64,000 bases of DNA from Pseudomonas graminis (GCF_013201545.1 NZ_CP053746.1:2941001-3005000), one strand, 5' to 3'; numbered from the stretch's first letter, positions 26,683 to 36,686 are shown. Notes: generated by a model from the letters alone, not told the origin. Program-made: numbers and translations.

Positions 26683-28740
26683 TCAGGCCATTTTCAGCAC
26701 TTTCAGAATAAACCCGTATTCGAGGGCTACGTCACGCAATCCCTGATAACGCCCGCTCATGCCGCCGTGGCCTGCGCCCAGTTCGGTCTTGAGCAACAGC
26801 AGGTTATCGTCGGTTTTGCGATCACGCAGTTTCGCCACCCACTTGGCCGCTTCCCAATACTGCACTCGGCTGTCGTTATAGCCCGCAATGACCAGCATGG
26901 CCGGGTAATGCTGCGCTGCGACGTTTTCATAAGGCGCGTACGCCTTGATCCGCGCGTGGACGTCTGGCTCTTGCGGATTGCCCCATTCGTCATATTCAGT
27001 GACGGTCAGCGGCAGATCGGGGTCGAGCATGGTGTTCAGTACATCGACGAACGGTACTTCAGCGATGGCAGCCTTGAACAGCTGCGGACGCTGGTTCACC
27101 ACCGCGCCAATCAACAGGCCGCCGGCGCTGCCGCCACTGATCACCAGTTGTTCGGCCGTGGTGATGTTTTCCGCGATCAAGTGTTCGGCACAGGCGATGA
27201 AGTCGCTGAAGGTGTTCTGCTTGTGCTCCTGCTTGCCGTTCCGGTACCAGGCCTCGCCCAGCTCACCGCCGCCGCGCACGTGAGCGATCGCGAAAGCGAT
27301 GCCGCGATCAAGCAAACTCAGCCGCGCGTGGGAAAACCACGGGTCCAGGCTTTCGCCGTACGCACCATAGCCGTACAGATACAGCGGAACGGTCTGACCG
27401 GCCAACTCGCGTTTGACCACCAGGCTGATGGGCACTTGCGTACCGTCGGCGGCTGTCGCCCACAACCGCTGGCTGACGTAGGCATCGGCGTCGAACACAC
27501 CCAGTACGGGCGTTTCCTTGAGTACGATTTGTTCCCCGGTGGCCAGCGACAATTGCCAGACCTGCGGCGGACGGTTCAGCGATTGATAGCGCAGGCGAAT
27601 GTTGTCGCTCTCGAACTCAAGGGTGTCCTGCACATACAGGTTGTACGCCGCATCCGGCAGTTGCACGCGATACGCCGGGAGACCTTGGGGATGCACTTCG
27701 ACGATCGGCAGGCCGCCTTCCCGCAGGCTCAAGGTCAGGCCTTTGGCGTTGAGGCTGAAGCCGTCGAGCATCACCGTCTTGCTGTGGGCAATCAGGTTCT
27801 GCCAGTCGCTCCGTTCCGGGACGCCCTCGGGTTTTTCAGGCGCGTGGTACAGCGCAAAGTTGATGCCGTCCTGATTGCTGCGGATGACCCAGCTCCACTT
27901 GCCCTCAATCAGGCCGTGATCCACTGAGTATTCGTGCCCCTCGCTGCGCGGCGCCATGCACACGAACTTCTGCTGGGGTGTGTCGGCGTCCAGCACCCAG
28001 GCCTCGCTGGTGGTTTTGCTGTCCAGCCCCACAATTAACTGCCGCTCCGAGCTGCTGCGGTAGCAATGCAGGAAGAAGCGCCCGTCGGGCTCGGTGAACA
28101 CCAGCTCGGCGGATGCTTCGCCCAGTTTATGGCGGTACAGCTTGTGCGGACGATGGGTATCGTCCAGCTCGCCGAAGAACAGCGTCTGGCTGTCGTTCGC
28201 CCAGGTCATGCTGCCGTCGCAGTCTTCGAATGGCAGGCTGCTGACCACGCCGCTGCTCAGCTCCTTGACGTAGAGCTGATAAACCTCTTCGCCGCTGGTG
28301 TCGAGGCTGTAGGCCAGGCGTTGATGGTCGGGGCTGATGCTGAACGCACCGAGGGAGAAGAAGCCACCGCCGGCCAGTTCGTTGGGGTCGAGCAGCAACT
28401 CTTCAGCGCTTTCGTCGAGGGTCTGGGAGTCATCGGCCGGACGCGGGCAGCGGTAGTGACGGGCGTATTCGTCGCCCTCGGTGGTGCGGGTGTAGTAAAG
28501 ATACGGGCCCCAGGGGGAGGGCAGTGACAGGTCGGTTTCGAGGATGCGGCCCTTGATCTCCTGAAACAGGGTTTCGCGCAACGGCTGCAGGTCCGCGAGC
28601 TGCTGTTCCTGCCAGGCATTTTCGGCCTTGAGGTAATCGAGCACTTCATCGGTGTCGCGGTTTTGCAGCCAGACGTACGGGTCGGCGCCGTCAGCCTTGC
28701 GGGCGACGGGGGCGCTGGAAGTGTGTGGGGCGGAAGGCAT
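26683..28740 (-). CDS. ptrB: Oligopeptidase B (S9 serine peptidase)
   Basis: A 685-residue prolyl-oligopeptidase-family enzyme that cuts peptides after Lys or Arg. An N-terminal seven-bladed propeller (about 75-400) covers the alpha/beta-hydrolase domain. The nucleophile is in ISGGSAGGLLIGAV, the histidine in GAGHGGMSGRYQG, and the Asp in the loop GYNDSRVQYWE. Start at the ATG complementary to 28738-28740; a GTG five codons upstream is possible. Cytoplasmic: no signal peptide. Confidence 0.95.
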   Translation of the reverse strand: MPSAPHTSSAPVARKADGADPYVWLQNRDTDEVLDYLKAENAWQEQQLADLQPLRETLFQEIKGRILETDLSLPSPWGPYLYYTRTTEGDEYARHYRCPRPADDSQTLDESAEELLLDPNELAGGGFFSLGAFSISPDHQRLAYSLDTSGEEVYQLYVKELSSGVVSSLPFEDCDGSMTWANDSQTLFFGELDDTHRPHKLYRHKLGEASAELVFTEPDGRFFLHCYRSSSERQLIVGLDSKTTSEAWVLDADTPQQKFVCMAPRSEGHEYSVDHGLIEGKWSWVIRSNQDGINFALYHAPEKPEGVPERSDWQNLIAHSKTVMLDGFSLNAKGLTLSLREGGLPIVEVHPQGLPAYRVQLPDAAYNLYVQDTLEFESDNIRLRYQSLNRPPQVWQLSLATGEQIVLKETPVLGVFDADAYVSQRLWATAADGTQVPISLVVKRELAGQTVPLYLYGYGAYGESLDPWFSHARLSLLDRGIAFAIAHVRGGGELGEAWYRNGKQEHKQNTFSDFIACAEHLIAENITTAEQLVISGGSAGGLLIGAVVNQRPQLFKAAIAEVPFVDVLNTMLDPDLPLTVTEYDEWGNPQEPDVHARIKAYAPYENVAAQHYPAMLVIAGYNDSRVQYWEAAKWVAKLRDRKTDDNLLLLKTELGAGHGGMSGRYQGLRDVALEYGFILKVLKMA

Positions 28741-28891
28741 GCTGGGCTCTCTCACGTGGGCTCATTTAAAAGGGATCGGTCGTGCTGCCCGGTGCCGGAC
28801 ATACCGCAGACCGATAACTGAAGCCGGGGAAGCCGGGCTGGTGAAAAGCCGTTATCATAAGCGCCTCTTTACCTGCCTTACCACGGACGTC

Positions 28892-29395
28892 ATGACCGAC
28901 AACGACTATCTGATTGCCTGGGGCCTTTACGCGTTCGCCGCGTTGGGCTGTCTGTTGGTGTGGTTCAAGCTGACCGGCTGGATGTGGCGCTACCTGCGCG
29001 AACCCTTGCGCGTGATCGGCGCCGTGCTGTTGTTCTGCCCGACGATCGTTGATCCCGCCAAAGACCAATACGCCCCGGCGCTGGCGATCAGCGTGCTGGA
29101 CCTGGCGCTCAAGGTCGGCAACAACGTCTGGCGCGCCGTGCTCGACCTCGCCACCTACGGCGCCATCGCCCTGGGGCTCTACGTCATCTTCGCTTTGATC
29201 CGCTTGCCGTTCCTGCGCAAGAAAAAAGCCCGTCTGGCCCACGCCGAAGCCGCCGCTGCCCAAGCTGCCGCCGAGCAGAAGGAACACGACGAGCCTTATG
29301 CAGACCCAGACGCAGGGCGCTTCGCCAGCCAGTCTCCCGCTTCAACGCCGGCGCCTGCACCCAGCGGCCGCTATCGCGTCGAACCCAAACTGTGA
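28892..29395 (+). CDS. Conserved small membrane protein
   Basis: A 167-residue protein with three predicted transmembrane segments (about 8-28, 40-55 and 85-108), followed by a cytosolic charged and alanine-rich tail (KKKARLAHAEAAAAQAAAEQ) and a proline-rich end. No enzymatic motif. Similar Pseudomonas proteins are sometimes labelled MFS transporters, which this length does not support. It is followed after 51 bp by the glutamine amidotransferase gene and a DUF2937 gene in the same direction, suggesting an operon. Confidence 0.78.
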   Translation: MTDNDYLIAWGLYAFAALGCLLVWFKLTGWMWRYLREPLRVIGAVLLFCPTIVDPAKDQYAPALAISVLDLALKVGNNVWRAVLDLATYGAIALGLYVIFALIRLPFLRKKKARLAHAEAAAAQAAAEQKEHDEPYADPDAGRFASQSPASTPAPAPSGRYRVEPKL

Positions 29396-29446
29396 TGGTG
29401 ACCGGCATTCTCCCAGACGCGTGCTTCAACGCACCGAGACCTGAGC

Positions 29447-30220
29447 ATGTGTGAACTCCTGGGCATGAGTGCCAACGTACCGACGGACATCGTGTTCAGC
29501 TTCACCGGGCTGATGCAGCGCGGTGGTCGCACCGGTCCGCACCGCGACGGGTGGGGCATCGGTTTCTACGAAGGCCGGGGCCTGCGTCTGTTTCAGGACC
29601 CTGCCGCGAGCAGCGAGTCGGAAGTCGCGCAACTGGTGCAGCGTTACCCGATCAAGAGCGAGGTGGTCATCGGCCACATTCGTCAGGCCAACGTAGGCAA
29701 GGTCTGCCTGTCCAACACCCATCCTTTCGTGCGCGAACTGTGGGGGCGCAACTGGTGTTTCGCCCATAACGGTCAGCTCGCGGATTTCTATCCCGGCGCT
29801 ACGTTCTATCGGCCGGTGGGCGATACCGACAGCGAAGCGGCATTCTGCGATCTGCTCAACCGGGTGCGCGAAGCATTTCCCGAGCCGGTCGAGATCGAGC
29901 AGTTGCTGCCGACACTGGTGGAGGCCTGCAGCGAATACCGCAGCAAAGGCGTGTTCAATGCACTGCTCAGTGATGGCGACTGGCTGTTTTGCTACTGTTC
30001 GACCAAGCTGGTGCACATCACCCGCCGCGCCCCGTTCGGGCCGGCGCGCCTCAAAGACGTCGACGTTATCGTCGATTTCCAGGCGGAGACCACGCCCAAC
30101 GATGTGGTGACGGTGATCGCCACCGAGCCACTGACCGAAAACGAGACCTGGAACCGCTACGAGCCAGGTCACTGGAGTCTTTGGCGCCGCGGCGAATGCG
30201 TCGTCGAAGGTTCGGCCTGA
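29447..30220 (+). CDS. Class II glutamine amidotransferase (YafJ-like)
   Basis: A 257-residue N-terminal-nucleophile amidotransferase. Cys2 (MCELLGM) is the expected nucleophile after removal of Met1. The glutamine-site segments are [30 protein letters not shown] and [10 protein letters not shown]. There is no attached synthase domain, so it is a stand-alone enzyme like E. coli YafJ. The acceptor is unknown; some relatives act in peptide or gamma-glutamyl metabolism. Confidence 0.9.
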   Translation: MCELLGMSANVPTDIVFSFTGLMQRGGRTGPHRDGWGIGFYEGRGLRLFQDPAASSESEVAQLVQRYPIKSEVVIGHIRQANVGKVCLSNTHPFVRELWGRNWCFAHNGQLADFYPGATFYRPVGDTDSEAAFCDLLNRVREAFPEPVEIEQLLPTLVEACSEYRSKGVFNALLSDGDWLFCYCSTKLVHITRRAPFGPARLKDVDVIVDFQAETTPNDVVTVIATEPLTENETWNRYEPGHWSLWRRGECVVEGSA

Positions 30221-30233
30221 AAGAGAGGGATCT

Positions 30234-30758
30234 ATGCTGCGCAGCTATATACGACTGGTGTTGTTCACTGCAGGCCTGTTGATAGGCGTGCAGATTCCGG
30301 GGTTTATCAGCGACTACACCAAGCGCGTCGAAGCGCACATGCTGGAAGCTCAGCAGAGCCTGCGCGGCTACAACGAGACTGCCCTGCGGTTCTTCAATGG
30401 CGACGTGCAAGCGCTGATCCAGCATTACCGCACCAGCGATGACCCGGTGTTCCGCACCGACGCCGACAACATCAGTAACCTGCTCACCCGCAATCAGACA
30501 CTCGACCGCGAATGGCTGGCCCTGCAAGGCCCGTGGTATGCCCGCGCCTGGCATGTGCTGACCGCTGCCGATACCAATATCCGCACTGAGACCTGGAATG
30601 GCTACACCTGGCAGGTGTTGTTGTCGCCGGAAGTCATCGGCTGGGGCCTGCTGTGCGCGCTGCTATTCTCGCTGGTCATCGAAAGCATTGTGGTGTTCAT
30701 TGATTGGGTGTTTGTGGGTCGGCATCACGTGCGACCGGTGGGTCGCGACTGGCGCTGA
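30234..30758 (+). CDS. DUF2937 membrane protein
   Basis: A 174-residue protein with an N-terminal transmembrane helix (5-25), a ~115-residue soluble loop with helical character, and a C-terminal helix near 130-155. This is the layout of DUF2937 (ORFs next to YafJ-like genes in pseudomonads). Function unknown. Its start is 13 bp after the amidotransferase stop, with a GAGAGGGA site, so they are co-transcribed. Confidence 0.82.
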   Translation: MLRSYIRLVLFTAGLLIGVQIPGFISDYTKRVEAHMLEAQQSLRGYNETALRFFNGDVQALIQHYRTSDDPVFRTDADNISNLLTRNQTLDREWLALQGPWYARAWHVLTAADTNIRTETWNGYTWQVLLSPEVIGWGLLCALLFSLVIESIVVFIDWVFVGRHHVRPVGRDWR

Positions 30759-30804
30759 GGCGAGTTGCCGGCATTTGCTTGATTGAGCAGTGGTCTCGCT
30801 GACG

Positions 30805-30902
30805 CCTTCCCGGCTAAAGCCGGTCCCACTAAAGACCGCGCGTGCCCATTGGGACTTCCCGACACGCCGCGTGCCAAGTGGGACCGGCTTTAGCCGGGAA
30901 GG
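30805..30902. repeat. REP pair, family B
   Basis: Inverted copies at 30805-30830 and 30878-30902 of the CTTCCCGGCTAAAGCCGG palindrome, with 47 bp between. They occupy the 345-bp gap before pxpA. The remaining ~200 bp hold no clear promoter. Confidence 0.9.
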
Positions 30903-31103
30903 GGCCGTCCCGGTCAGCAAAGATCCCCCGCACCGTTCACTTTTTCTTATCCTCCCACCGCGCTTTTATTAGTTGGACGCTTCGGCCATCCGCGCCGAAG
31001 AATGCTCCCATCCGCACAGCCCTGTGTTCCCGCGCTGCCAACCTGACAACCCCGCGCGTACACTCGAGCTTCTCCCCGTTTCGTTCGCACAGGAGTCACG
31101 CCA

Positions 31104-31868
31104 TTGAGCCGCCTGTTATTGAATTGTGATATCGGCGAAAGCTACGGCGCCTGGACCATGGGTCTGGACGCCGAGGTCATGCCCTACATCGATTGCGCCA
31201 ACATCGCCTGCGGCTTTCATGCCGGTGACCCGAGCGTCATGCGCAAGACCGTCGCGCTGGCGTTGGCCAACAATGTCACCATTGGCGCGCACCCGGCTTA
31301 TCAGGATCTGGTGGGTTTCGGCCGTCGCTCGATGGCCTGTTCTGCGCAAGAGATTCAAGACCTGCTGCATTACCAGATCGGCGCACTCGACGGCGTTTGC
31401 CGCGCCCAGGGCAGTCACGTCAGCTACGTCAAACCCCACGGCGCGATGTACAACGACATGATGGCCAACCCGACCCAACTGCGCGCGGTCATCGAAGCCA
31501 TCGCCCGTTACAACCCGGAACTGCCGCTGATGCTGCTGGCCATGCGCGACAACTCGGCGGCGCAGGTCATTGCCGATGAATTCGGCGTCACGCTGTGGTT
31601 CGAAGCCTTCGCCGATCGCGCGTACGACAGCGTAGGGCGTCTGGTCTCCCGCAATCTGCCGGGAGCTGTGCATCACGATGCAGAAGTCATCATCGCCCAG
31701 GCCATGACCTTGTCCCGAGGCGAAGCGTTGATTGCCAGCGATGGCAGCGAGCTGCGACTCACGCCCCACACCCTGTGCGTGCACGGCGACAACGCCAGCT
31801 CCATCGACGCGGTCCAGCGCATTCGTCAGGCGTTGAACAGCGCTGACACCGGACCGTCCGCCCTGTGA
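31104..31868 (+). CDS. pxpA: 5-oxoprolinase subunit A (LamB/YcsF family)
   Basis: A 254-residue subunit of the bacterial ATP-dependent 5-oxoprolinase PxpABC, which opens pyroglutamate to glutamate. Signatures: [40 protein letters not shown] and [12 protein letters not shown]. It starts with TTG at 31104, fixed by an AGGAG nine bases upstream and the family N-terminus. It overlaps pxpB by a GTGA junction. Confidence 0.94.
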   Translation: MSRLLLNCDIGESYGAWTMGLDAEVMPYIDCANIACGFHAGDPSVMRKTVALALANNVTIGAHPAYQDLVGFGRRSMACSAQEIQDLLHYQIGALDGVCRAQGSHVSYVKPHGAMYNDMMANPTQLRAVIEAIARYNPELPLMLLAMRDNSAAQVIADEFGVTLWFEAFADRAYDSVGRLVSRNLPGAVHHDAEVIIAQAMTLSRGEALIASDGSELRLTPHTLCVHGDNASSIDAVQRIRQALNSADTGPSAL

Positions 31869-32569
31869 ACCTGCGCATCGAAGTCGTCGCCATTGATTGC
31901 CTGATGGTCCGCCTGTTCGACGCCATCGACGAGGCCAACATGCCCTGGATGCTCGCCGCGACGTTGCGTCTGCGCGAGGGTTTCGCTGCGCATTTGATTG
32001 ATCTGGTGCCGTCCTACACCACGCTGATGGTGCATTACGATCTGTTGGCGCTGAGTCCAACACAGGCTCGGGCAATCATTACCGAGGCGCTGACTGATCT
32101 CACACCCGACGCAACCCAAAACGGTCGGCAGCATGTGTTGCCGGTCTGGTACGACTTAAGCGTCGGGCCCGAGTTAAGCCTGTTGTCCGGGCGAAGCGGG
32201 TTGTCGGTGGACGAGGTGATTCGCCGCCACAGCCAGCGCGAGTATCAAGTCTTCGCGCTGGGTTTCGCACCGGGGTTCGCGTTCATGGGGCTGGTGGAAG
32301 AAGTCCTCGCCGCGCCGCGCATCAAGACCCCCCGCAAGCGCGTGGCGGCGGGAAGCGTCGGCATCGCCGAGCGGCAAACCGCGGCCTATCCGCTGGAGTC
32401 GCCCGGCGGCTGGAACATCCTCGGGCGCACCCCAGCCAAACTCTTTGATCGCGAAATCGACGGCTACAGCTTGATGCAGCCCGGCGATACCGTGCGGTTT
32501 GCCGCCGTTGATCACGCCGAGTTCATACGTCTCGGCGGCGACGACACGCCGCTGGAGGGCCTGGCATGA
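31865..32569 (+). CDS. pxpB: 5-oxoprolinase subunit B (KipI-like)
   Basis: A 234-residue protein of the KipI/carboxyltransferase family. Typical blocks: [36 protein letters not shown] (shown by [10 protein letters not shown] and PRKRVAAGS), and [12 protein letters not shown] near the end. In B. subtilis, KipI also inhibits the sporulation kinase KinA; no such partner is expected here. Start GTG at 31865 inside the pxpA stop; the last bases overlap the pxpC ATG. Confidence 0.93.
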   Translation: MNLRIEVVAIDCLMVRLFDAIDEANMPWMLAATLRLREGFAAHLIDLVPSYTTLMVHYDLLALSPTQARAIITEALTDLTPDATQNGRQHVLPVWYDLSVGPELSLLSGRSGLSVDEVIRRHSQREYQVFALGFAPGFAFMGLVEEVLAAPRIKTPRKRVAAGSVGIAERQTAAYPLESPGGWNILGRTPAKLFDREIDGYSLMQPGDTVRFAAVDHAEFIRLGGDDTPLEGLA

Positions 32570-33486
32570 GCGCGTTGACGGTCAAAAGCAGCACGCCGCT
32601 GTGCCTGTTGCAGGACTTTGGACGGTTCGGCGTAAGGCACCTCGGCGTGACACAGGGCGGGGCGCTGGATTGGGTGTCGATGTCGTGGGCCAACAGGTTG
32701 CTGAATAACCCACTGAACGCTGCCGTTATCGAAGTGACCTTGGGCGGTCTGACGCTGCTGGCCCAATCCGACTGCTGCCTGGCGCTGGCCGGTGCGGATC
32801 TGAACGCCGTGCTCGACGACCGACCGATTGCGCCGGGGCGCAGCTTCTTCGTTCGCAAAGGCCAGCAGCTGCGTTTTACCCGGCCCATCACCGGTGCGCG
32901 GGCGTATCTCGCTGCGCCCGGCGGCTTCGCGGCGGTCGATGTGCTCGGCAGCTGTGCCACCGTCGCACGAGAAGGGCTGGGTGGGCTCGAAGGAAGCGGC
33001 AAAGCTTTGGTTGAAGGCGATCAACTGACTTATTCAGGGGCGTCGTTTCAGCTTCACGCGCTGCCCGATCATCTTATTCCCGACGTTTCCGATCAGCGTC
33101 CGCTGGACGTGGTGCTGGGTGCACAGATCGGCCAGTTCAGCGGCTTGAGCTTATTCGATGCGTTCAACAGCGACTGGACCCTCGACAGCCGCGCCGACCG
33201 CATGGGCATGCGCCTGCTGGGGCCGGAGCTGGTTTACCAGGGCAAGCCGATGATCTCGGAAGGCATCCCGCTCGGCGCGATTCAGGTCCCGCCGGATGGC
33301 CAGCCGATCATCCTGCTTAACGACCGCCAGACCATCGGCGGCTACCCAAGACTCGGCGCACTGACGCCGATGTCACTGGCCCGGCTGGCGCAAAAGCTGC
33401 CGGGGAGTGTGGTGCGGATGAGGGCAGTGGTGCAGGACGTGGCGCATCGGGAGCAGGTGGGGTGTTTGAAGACGCTACACAGGTAG
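32566..33486 (+). CDS. pxpC: 5-oxoprolinase subunit C (KipA-like)
   Basis: A 306-residue biotin-dependent-carboxyltransferase-fold subunit (allophanate hydrolase C-terminal type). Recognised by LLQDFGRFGVRHLGVTQGGALD, LGAQIGQFS, and the late DRQTIGGYPRLGAL, conserved in PxpC. ATG at 32566 overlaps the pxpB stop (ATGA). It completes the operon; the order A-B-C matches other proteobacteria. No transporter gene is attached. Confidence 0.93.
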   Translation: MSALTVKSSTPLCLLQDFGRFGVRHLGVTQGGALDWVSMSWANRLLNNPLNAAVIEVTLGGLTLLAQSDCCLALAGADLNAVLDDRPIAPGRSFFVRKGQQLRFTRPITGARAYLAAPGGFAAVDVLGSCATVAREGLGGLEGSGKALVEGDQLTYSGASFQLHALPDHLIPDVSDQRPLDVVLGAQIGQFSGLSLFDAFNSDWTLDSRADRMGMRLLGPELVYQGKPMISEGIPLGAIQVPPDGQPIILLNDRQTIGGYPRLGALTPMSLARLAQKLPGSVVRMRAVVQDVAHREQVGCLKTLHR

Positions 33487-33502
33487 GCGCGGACATCACT
33501 CT

Positions 33503-33590
33503 GTAGGAGCCGGCTTGCTGGCGAACCCGCTGTGACAGCAAACCTAGATGTAGCTGCCCCGACGCGTTCGCCAGCAAGCCGGCTCCTACG
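33503..33590. repeat. REP pair, family C (TAGGAGCCGGCTTGCTGGCG)
   Basis: Inverted arms at 33503-33525 and 33565-33590 of a third REP type, enclosing ~40 bp. It separates the convergent pxpC and VWA genes. Another copy lies at 52.8 kb. Confidence 0.9.
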
Positions 33591-33616
33591 GCTATTCGTG
33601 GAAAGGCCAGCAGCCG

Positions 33617-34795
33617 CTATTTCGCCAAATACCGCATCCCTTCCTCCAGCCCGCGCAACGTCAGCGGGTACATCTGATCTTCGATCAAGTCGCGCACGAT
33701 GTTGGTGGAGGTGGTGTAGGCCCAGGCGTCTTTGGGGTACGGGTTGATCCAGATGATTTTCTTGAACTTGGCCATGAACCGCTGCATCCAGACGTAGCCC
33801 GCTTCTTCGTTCCAGTGCTCGACGCTGCCGCCCGGTTGGGTGATTTCGTAGGGCGCCATGGCGGCGTCGCCGATGAAGATCACTTTGTAGTCGGCGCCGT
33901 ATTTATGCAGCAGGTCCTGGGTGGCGGTGCGCTCGGAGGTGCGGCGCTGGTTGTTCTTCCACACCGATTCGTAGACGAAGTTATGGAAGTAGAAGTACTC
34001 CATGTGCTTGAACTCCGTCTTGCAGGCTGAAAAGAGTTCTTCGCAGATCTTCACGTGGGCGTCCATCGAGCCGCCGATGTCGAACAGCAGCAACAGCTTG
34101 ATGGTGTTGCGACGTTCCGGGCGCATCTGGATGTTCAGCAGGCCGGCGTCACGGGCGGTGTGATCGATGGTGCCGTCGATGTCCAGCTCGTCCGCCGCAC
34201 CCTGGCGCGCGAACTTGCGCAGGCGCCGCAGGGCCACTTTGATGTTGCGCGTGCCCAGTTCAACCCCGTCGTCGAGGTTCTTGTACTCGCGCTGGTCCCA
34301 GACCTTCGCCGCCTTGCCCTGACGCTGGCCGGCGTCGCCCACTCGAATCCCTTCGGGGTTATAACCGCCTGAGCCGAACGGGCTGGTGCCGCCGGTGCCG
34401 ATCCATTTGTTGCCACCGGCGTGGCGCTCCTTTTGCTCTTCCAGACGCTTCTTGAATTCTTCGATCAGCTTGTCCAGGCCACCCAGGGACTGGATCTGCG
34501 CGCGCTCTTCAGCGGTCAGCGAGCGCTCGAACTCCTTGCGCAGCCAGTCTTCGGGGATCAGTGCCTGCAGGTGATCGTCGAGCTTTTCCAGGCCATTGAA
34601 GTAAGCGCCGAACGCCCGGTCAAACTTGTCGAAATGGCGCTCGTCCTTCACCAGAATCGTGCGCGACAGGTAATAGAACTCGTCCATGTCAGCGAACGTC
34701 ACGCGCTGCTTCAGCGCGTTGATGAGGTCGAGCAGTTCACGCAACGAAACCGGCACTTTGGCCGCACGCATTTCGTTGAACAGGTTGAGCAACAT
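33617..34795 (-). CDS. VWA domain protein (CoxE-like)
   Basis: A 392-residue protein with a C-terminal von Willebrand A domain. Its metal-site motif reads LLLFDIGGSMDAH, where the usual DxSxS has Gly at the second position. The N-terminal half is helical and charged (DYxxF-type region KFDRAFGAYFNGLEKLDD). MoxR-VWA pairs assemble or activate metal enzymes and complexes. The adjacent MoxR gene starts upstream, separated by 45 bp, on the same strand. The client is not encoded next door. Confidence 0.88.
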   Translation of the reverse strand: MLLNLFNEMRAAKVPVSLRELLDLINALKQRVTFADMDEFYYLSRTILVKDERHFDKFDRAFGAYFNGLEKLDDHLQALIPEDWLRKEFERSLTAEERAQIQSLGGLDKLIEEFKKRLEEQKERHAGGNKWIGTGGTSPFGSGGYNPEGIRVGDAGQRQGKAAKVWDQREYKNLDDGVELGTRNIKVALRRLRKFARQGAADELDIDGTIDHTARDAGLLNIQMRPERRNTIKLLLLFDIGGSMDAHVKICEELFSACKTEFKHMEYFYFHNFVYESVWKNNQRRTSERTATQDLLHKYGADYKVIFIGDAAMAPYEITQPGGSVEHWNEEAGYVWMQRFMAKFKKIIWINPYPKDAWAYTTSTNIVRDLIEDQMYPLTLRGLEEGMRYLAK

Positions 34796-34840
34796 AGTCG
34801 GCGTCCCGCGCTTGATCTAATTGAGCTTGACCAAAAAGGC

Positions 34841-35686
34841 TCAGCGATTGCCGCGACGGCTCATGAACGCCAAGCGCTCAAGCAGGTGCACGTCCTGCTC
34901 GTTCTTGACCAGCGCACCGGCCAGCGGCGGGATGGCTTTAGTAGGGTCGCGCTCGCGCAGTACCGCTTCGCCGATGTTGTCGGCCATCAGCAATTTGAGC
35001 CAGTCCACCAGCTCGGAAGTCGATGGTTTTTTCTTCAGGCCCGGGACTTTGCGCACGTCGAAGAACACGTCCAGCGCCTCGCTGACCAGGTCCTTTTTGA
35101 TGTCCGGGTAATGCACGTCGACGATCTTCTGCAGGGTGCTGCGATCGGGAAACGCGATGTAGTGAAAGAAGCAGCGGCGCAGAAAAGCATCCGGCAGCTC
35201 TTTTTCGTTGTTGGAGGTAATGATGATGATCGGGCGCTTTTTCGCCTTGATCGTCTCGTCGATCTCGTAAACGTAGAACTCCATTTTGTCGAGTTCTTGC
35301 AGCAAGTCGTTGGGGAATTCGATGTCTGCTTTGTCGATCTCGTCGATCAACAGAATGACCCGCTCTTCGGATTCAAAGGCTTCCCAGAGCTTGCCCTTCT
35401 TCAGGTAATTGCGCACGTCGTGGACTTTGTCGACGCCCAGTTGCGAGTCGCGCAGGCGGCTGACCGCGTCGTACTCGTAGAGGCCTTGGTGCGCCTTGGT
35501 GGTCGATTTGATGTGCCAGGTGATCAGCCGCGCGCCGAAGGACTCGGCCAGTTGCTCGGCGAGCATGGTCTTGCCGGTGCCGGGCTCGCCCTTGACCAGC
35601 AGCGGGCGCTCCAGGGTGATGGCGGCATTGACCGCAAGCTTCAGATCGTCGGTGGCGACGTAGGCGTGGGTGCCTTCGAATTTCAT
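34841..35686 (-). CDS. MoxR-family AAA+ ATPase
   Basis: A 281-residue AAA+ ATPase. Walker A GEPGTGKTML is at about residues 34-43, Walker B VILLIDEIDKAD near 110, sensor 1 ITSNNEKELPDAF and an arginine finger region RRCFFHY follow. It starts MKFEGTHAYVATDDL at the ATG complementary to 35684-35686. With the downstream VWA gene it forms a MoxR/VWA chaperone pair that probably remodels an unknown protein complex. Confidence 0.92.
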   Translation of the reverse strand: MKFEGTHAYVATDDLKLAVNAAITLERPLLVKGEPGTGKTMLAEQLAESFGARLITWHIKSTTKAHQGLYEYDAVSRLRDSQLGVDKVHDVRNYLKKGKLWEAFESEERVILLIDEIDKADIEFPNDLLQELDKMEFYVYEIDETIKAKKRPIIIITSNNEKELPDAFLRRCFFHYIAFPDRSTLQKIVDVHYPDIKKDLVSEALDVFFDVRKVPGLKKKPSTSELVDWLKLLMADNIGEAVLRERDPTKAIPPLAGALVKNEQDVHLLERLAFMSRRGNR

Positions 35687-35893
35687 CGGGAAAATCCTCG
35701 AACAAAACGGACAGACCGGAGGCCTGCACCGCGCAAGATGGGGCGCAAAGAATGCAGCGACTATACCGCGCACCCCGCGCCACTGTGAACGCAGACGCTT
35801 TATTCAGTATCTGAATGGAGCGTCACGGTCTGACCGGGCCAAAATTTGTAACTCCCATTGAGGTATCGCCAAAATAGCGATACCTTGCTGCGC

Positions 35894-36124
35894 ATGTCGA
35901 CCAAATACAGATTCAGGGACAAGTACAGGATTCAACTGCGGGAAAAGGATCACCTGCCGCCCCACGTGCACCTCACCGGTGGCGGGCTGGATGTGTTGAT
36001 CTGTCTGCAGTTGGTTGAACCCATGCTCGGCCACGCCCCGGCCGCCGTACTCAGGGAGGCGCTTGAATGGGTAAGGGCCCACCAAACAGAATTACTGGAG
36101 GAATGGAAACGATGGCATCCATGA
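35894..36124 (+). CDS. DUF4160 domain protein
   Basis: A 76-residue protein with the DUF4160 core: a beta hairpin (YRFRDKYRIQLREKDHLPPHVHL) with the conserved DHxPPHxH signature, then a helix ending in ELLEEWKRWHP. These small proteins commonly lie beside a DUF2442 protein, as here, and have been proposed as toxin-antitoxin or mobile-element-linked pairs; no activity is proven. The start is ATG 35894. Its 3' end overlaps the next gene by 13 bp. Confidence 0.82.
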   Translation: MSTKYRFRDKYRIQLREKDHLPPHVHLTGGGLDVLICLQLVEPMLGHAPAAVLREALEWVRAHQTELLEEWKRWHP

Positions 36125-36633
36125 AACGTCCACGCCTCAAGACCGTAGAGGCGTTGGCTCACCAAAAATTGGCGCTGACATTTATCAACGACGTGAAATA
36201 TGTCCTCGACCTGAGCGGCGACATCGCTGCATTTCCGGGGCTGCAACCGCTCAAGGATCCGAGCGTGTTCAAGCAGGCTCAGATCGGCGACGACGGCTGG
36301 ACCGTCGAGTGGGCGGGGCCCGACATCCAGATCGGCGCCGACACCCTTTACCTGGACGCCAAGGCGCAGGCTGCCACCGACGAAAACACGCGGATCTTCA
36401 TCGGCTGGCGCGCGCGCACCGGGCTGCCGCTGGCCTTGGCGGCCGAGGCACTGGGGGTCAGCACGCGCAGCATCACCCGCTACACCAACGGCAGCGAGGC
36501 AGCACCGCGCACGTTGGCGCTGGCGTGCCTGGGATGGGATGCGTTGCAGAATCAGGCAGAAAACGGCGTGTTGCTGGCGGAAAAGCGTGCGGCTTATGGC
36601 GTTGATAAACCGAGCGGGGAAGGTGAGGCGTGA
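36112..36633 (+). CDS. DUF2442 protein with C-terminal XRE-like HTH
   Basis: A 173-residue protein. The N-terminal ~85 residues are DUF2442 (LALTFINDVKYVLDLSGD... WAGPDIQIGADTLYLDA). The C-terminal ~70 residues look like a helix-turn-helix (LAAEALGVSTRSITRYTNGSEAAP), which could bind the operon promoter. The start was placed at ATG 36112, ten bases after GGAGG; ATGs at 36103 and 36121 fit that site worse. Overlap with the DUF4160 gene indicates coupling. Confidence 0.8.
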   Translation: MASMKRPRLKTVEALAHQKLALTFINDVKYVLDLSGDIAAFPGLQPLKDPSVFKQAQIGDDGWTVEWAGPDIQIGADTLYLDAKAQAATDENTRIFIGWRARTGLPLALAAEALGVSTRSITRYTNGSEAAPRTLALACLGWDALQNQAENGVLLAEKRAAYGVDKPSGEGEA

Positions 36634-36648
36634 GCCAGGCAAGCAATG

Positions 36649-36685
36649 GCGTTATTTCAGCCATTACGTATCGCTGAAATAACGC
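36649..36685. terminator. Hairpin between convergent genes
   Basis: A 13-bp perfect stem (GCGTTATTTCAGC at 36649-36661 and its complement at 36673-36685) with an 11-nt loop. No T-run. It starts 15 bp after the DUF2442 gene. Confidence 0.55.
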
Positions 36686-36686
36686 T

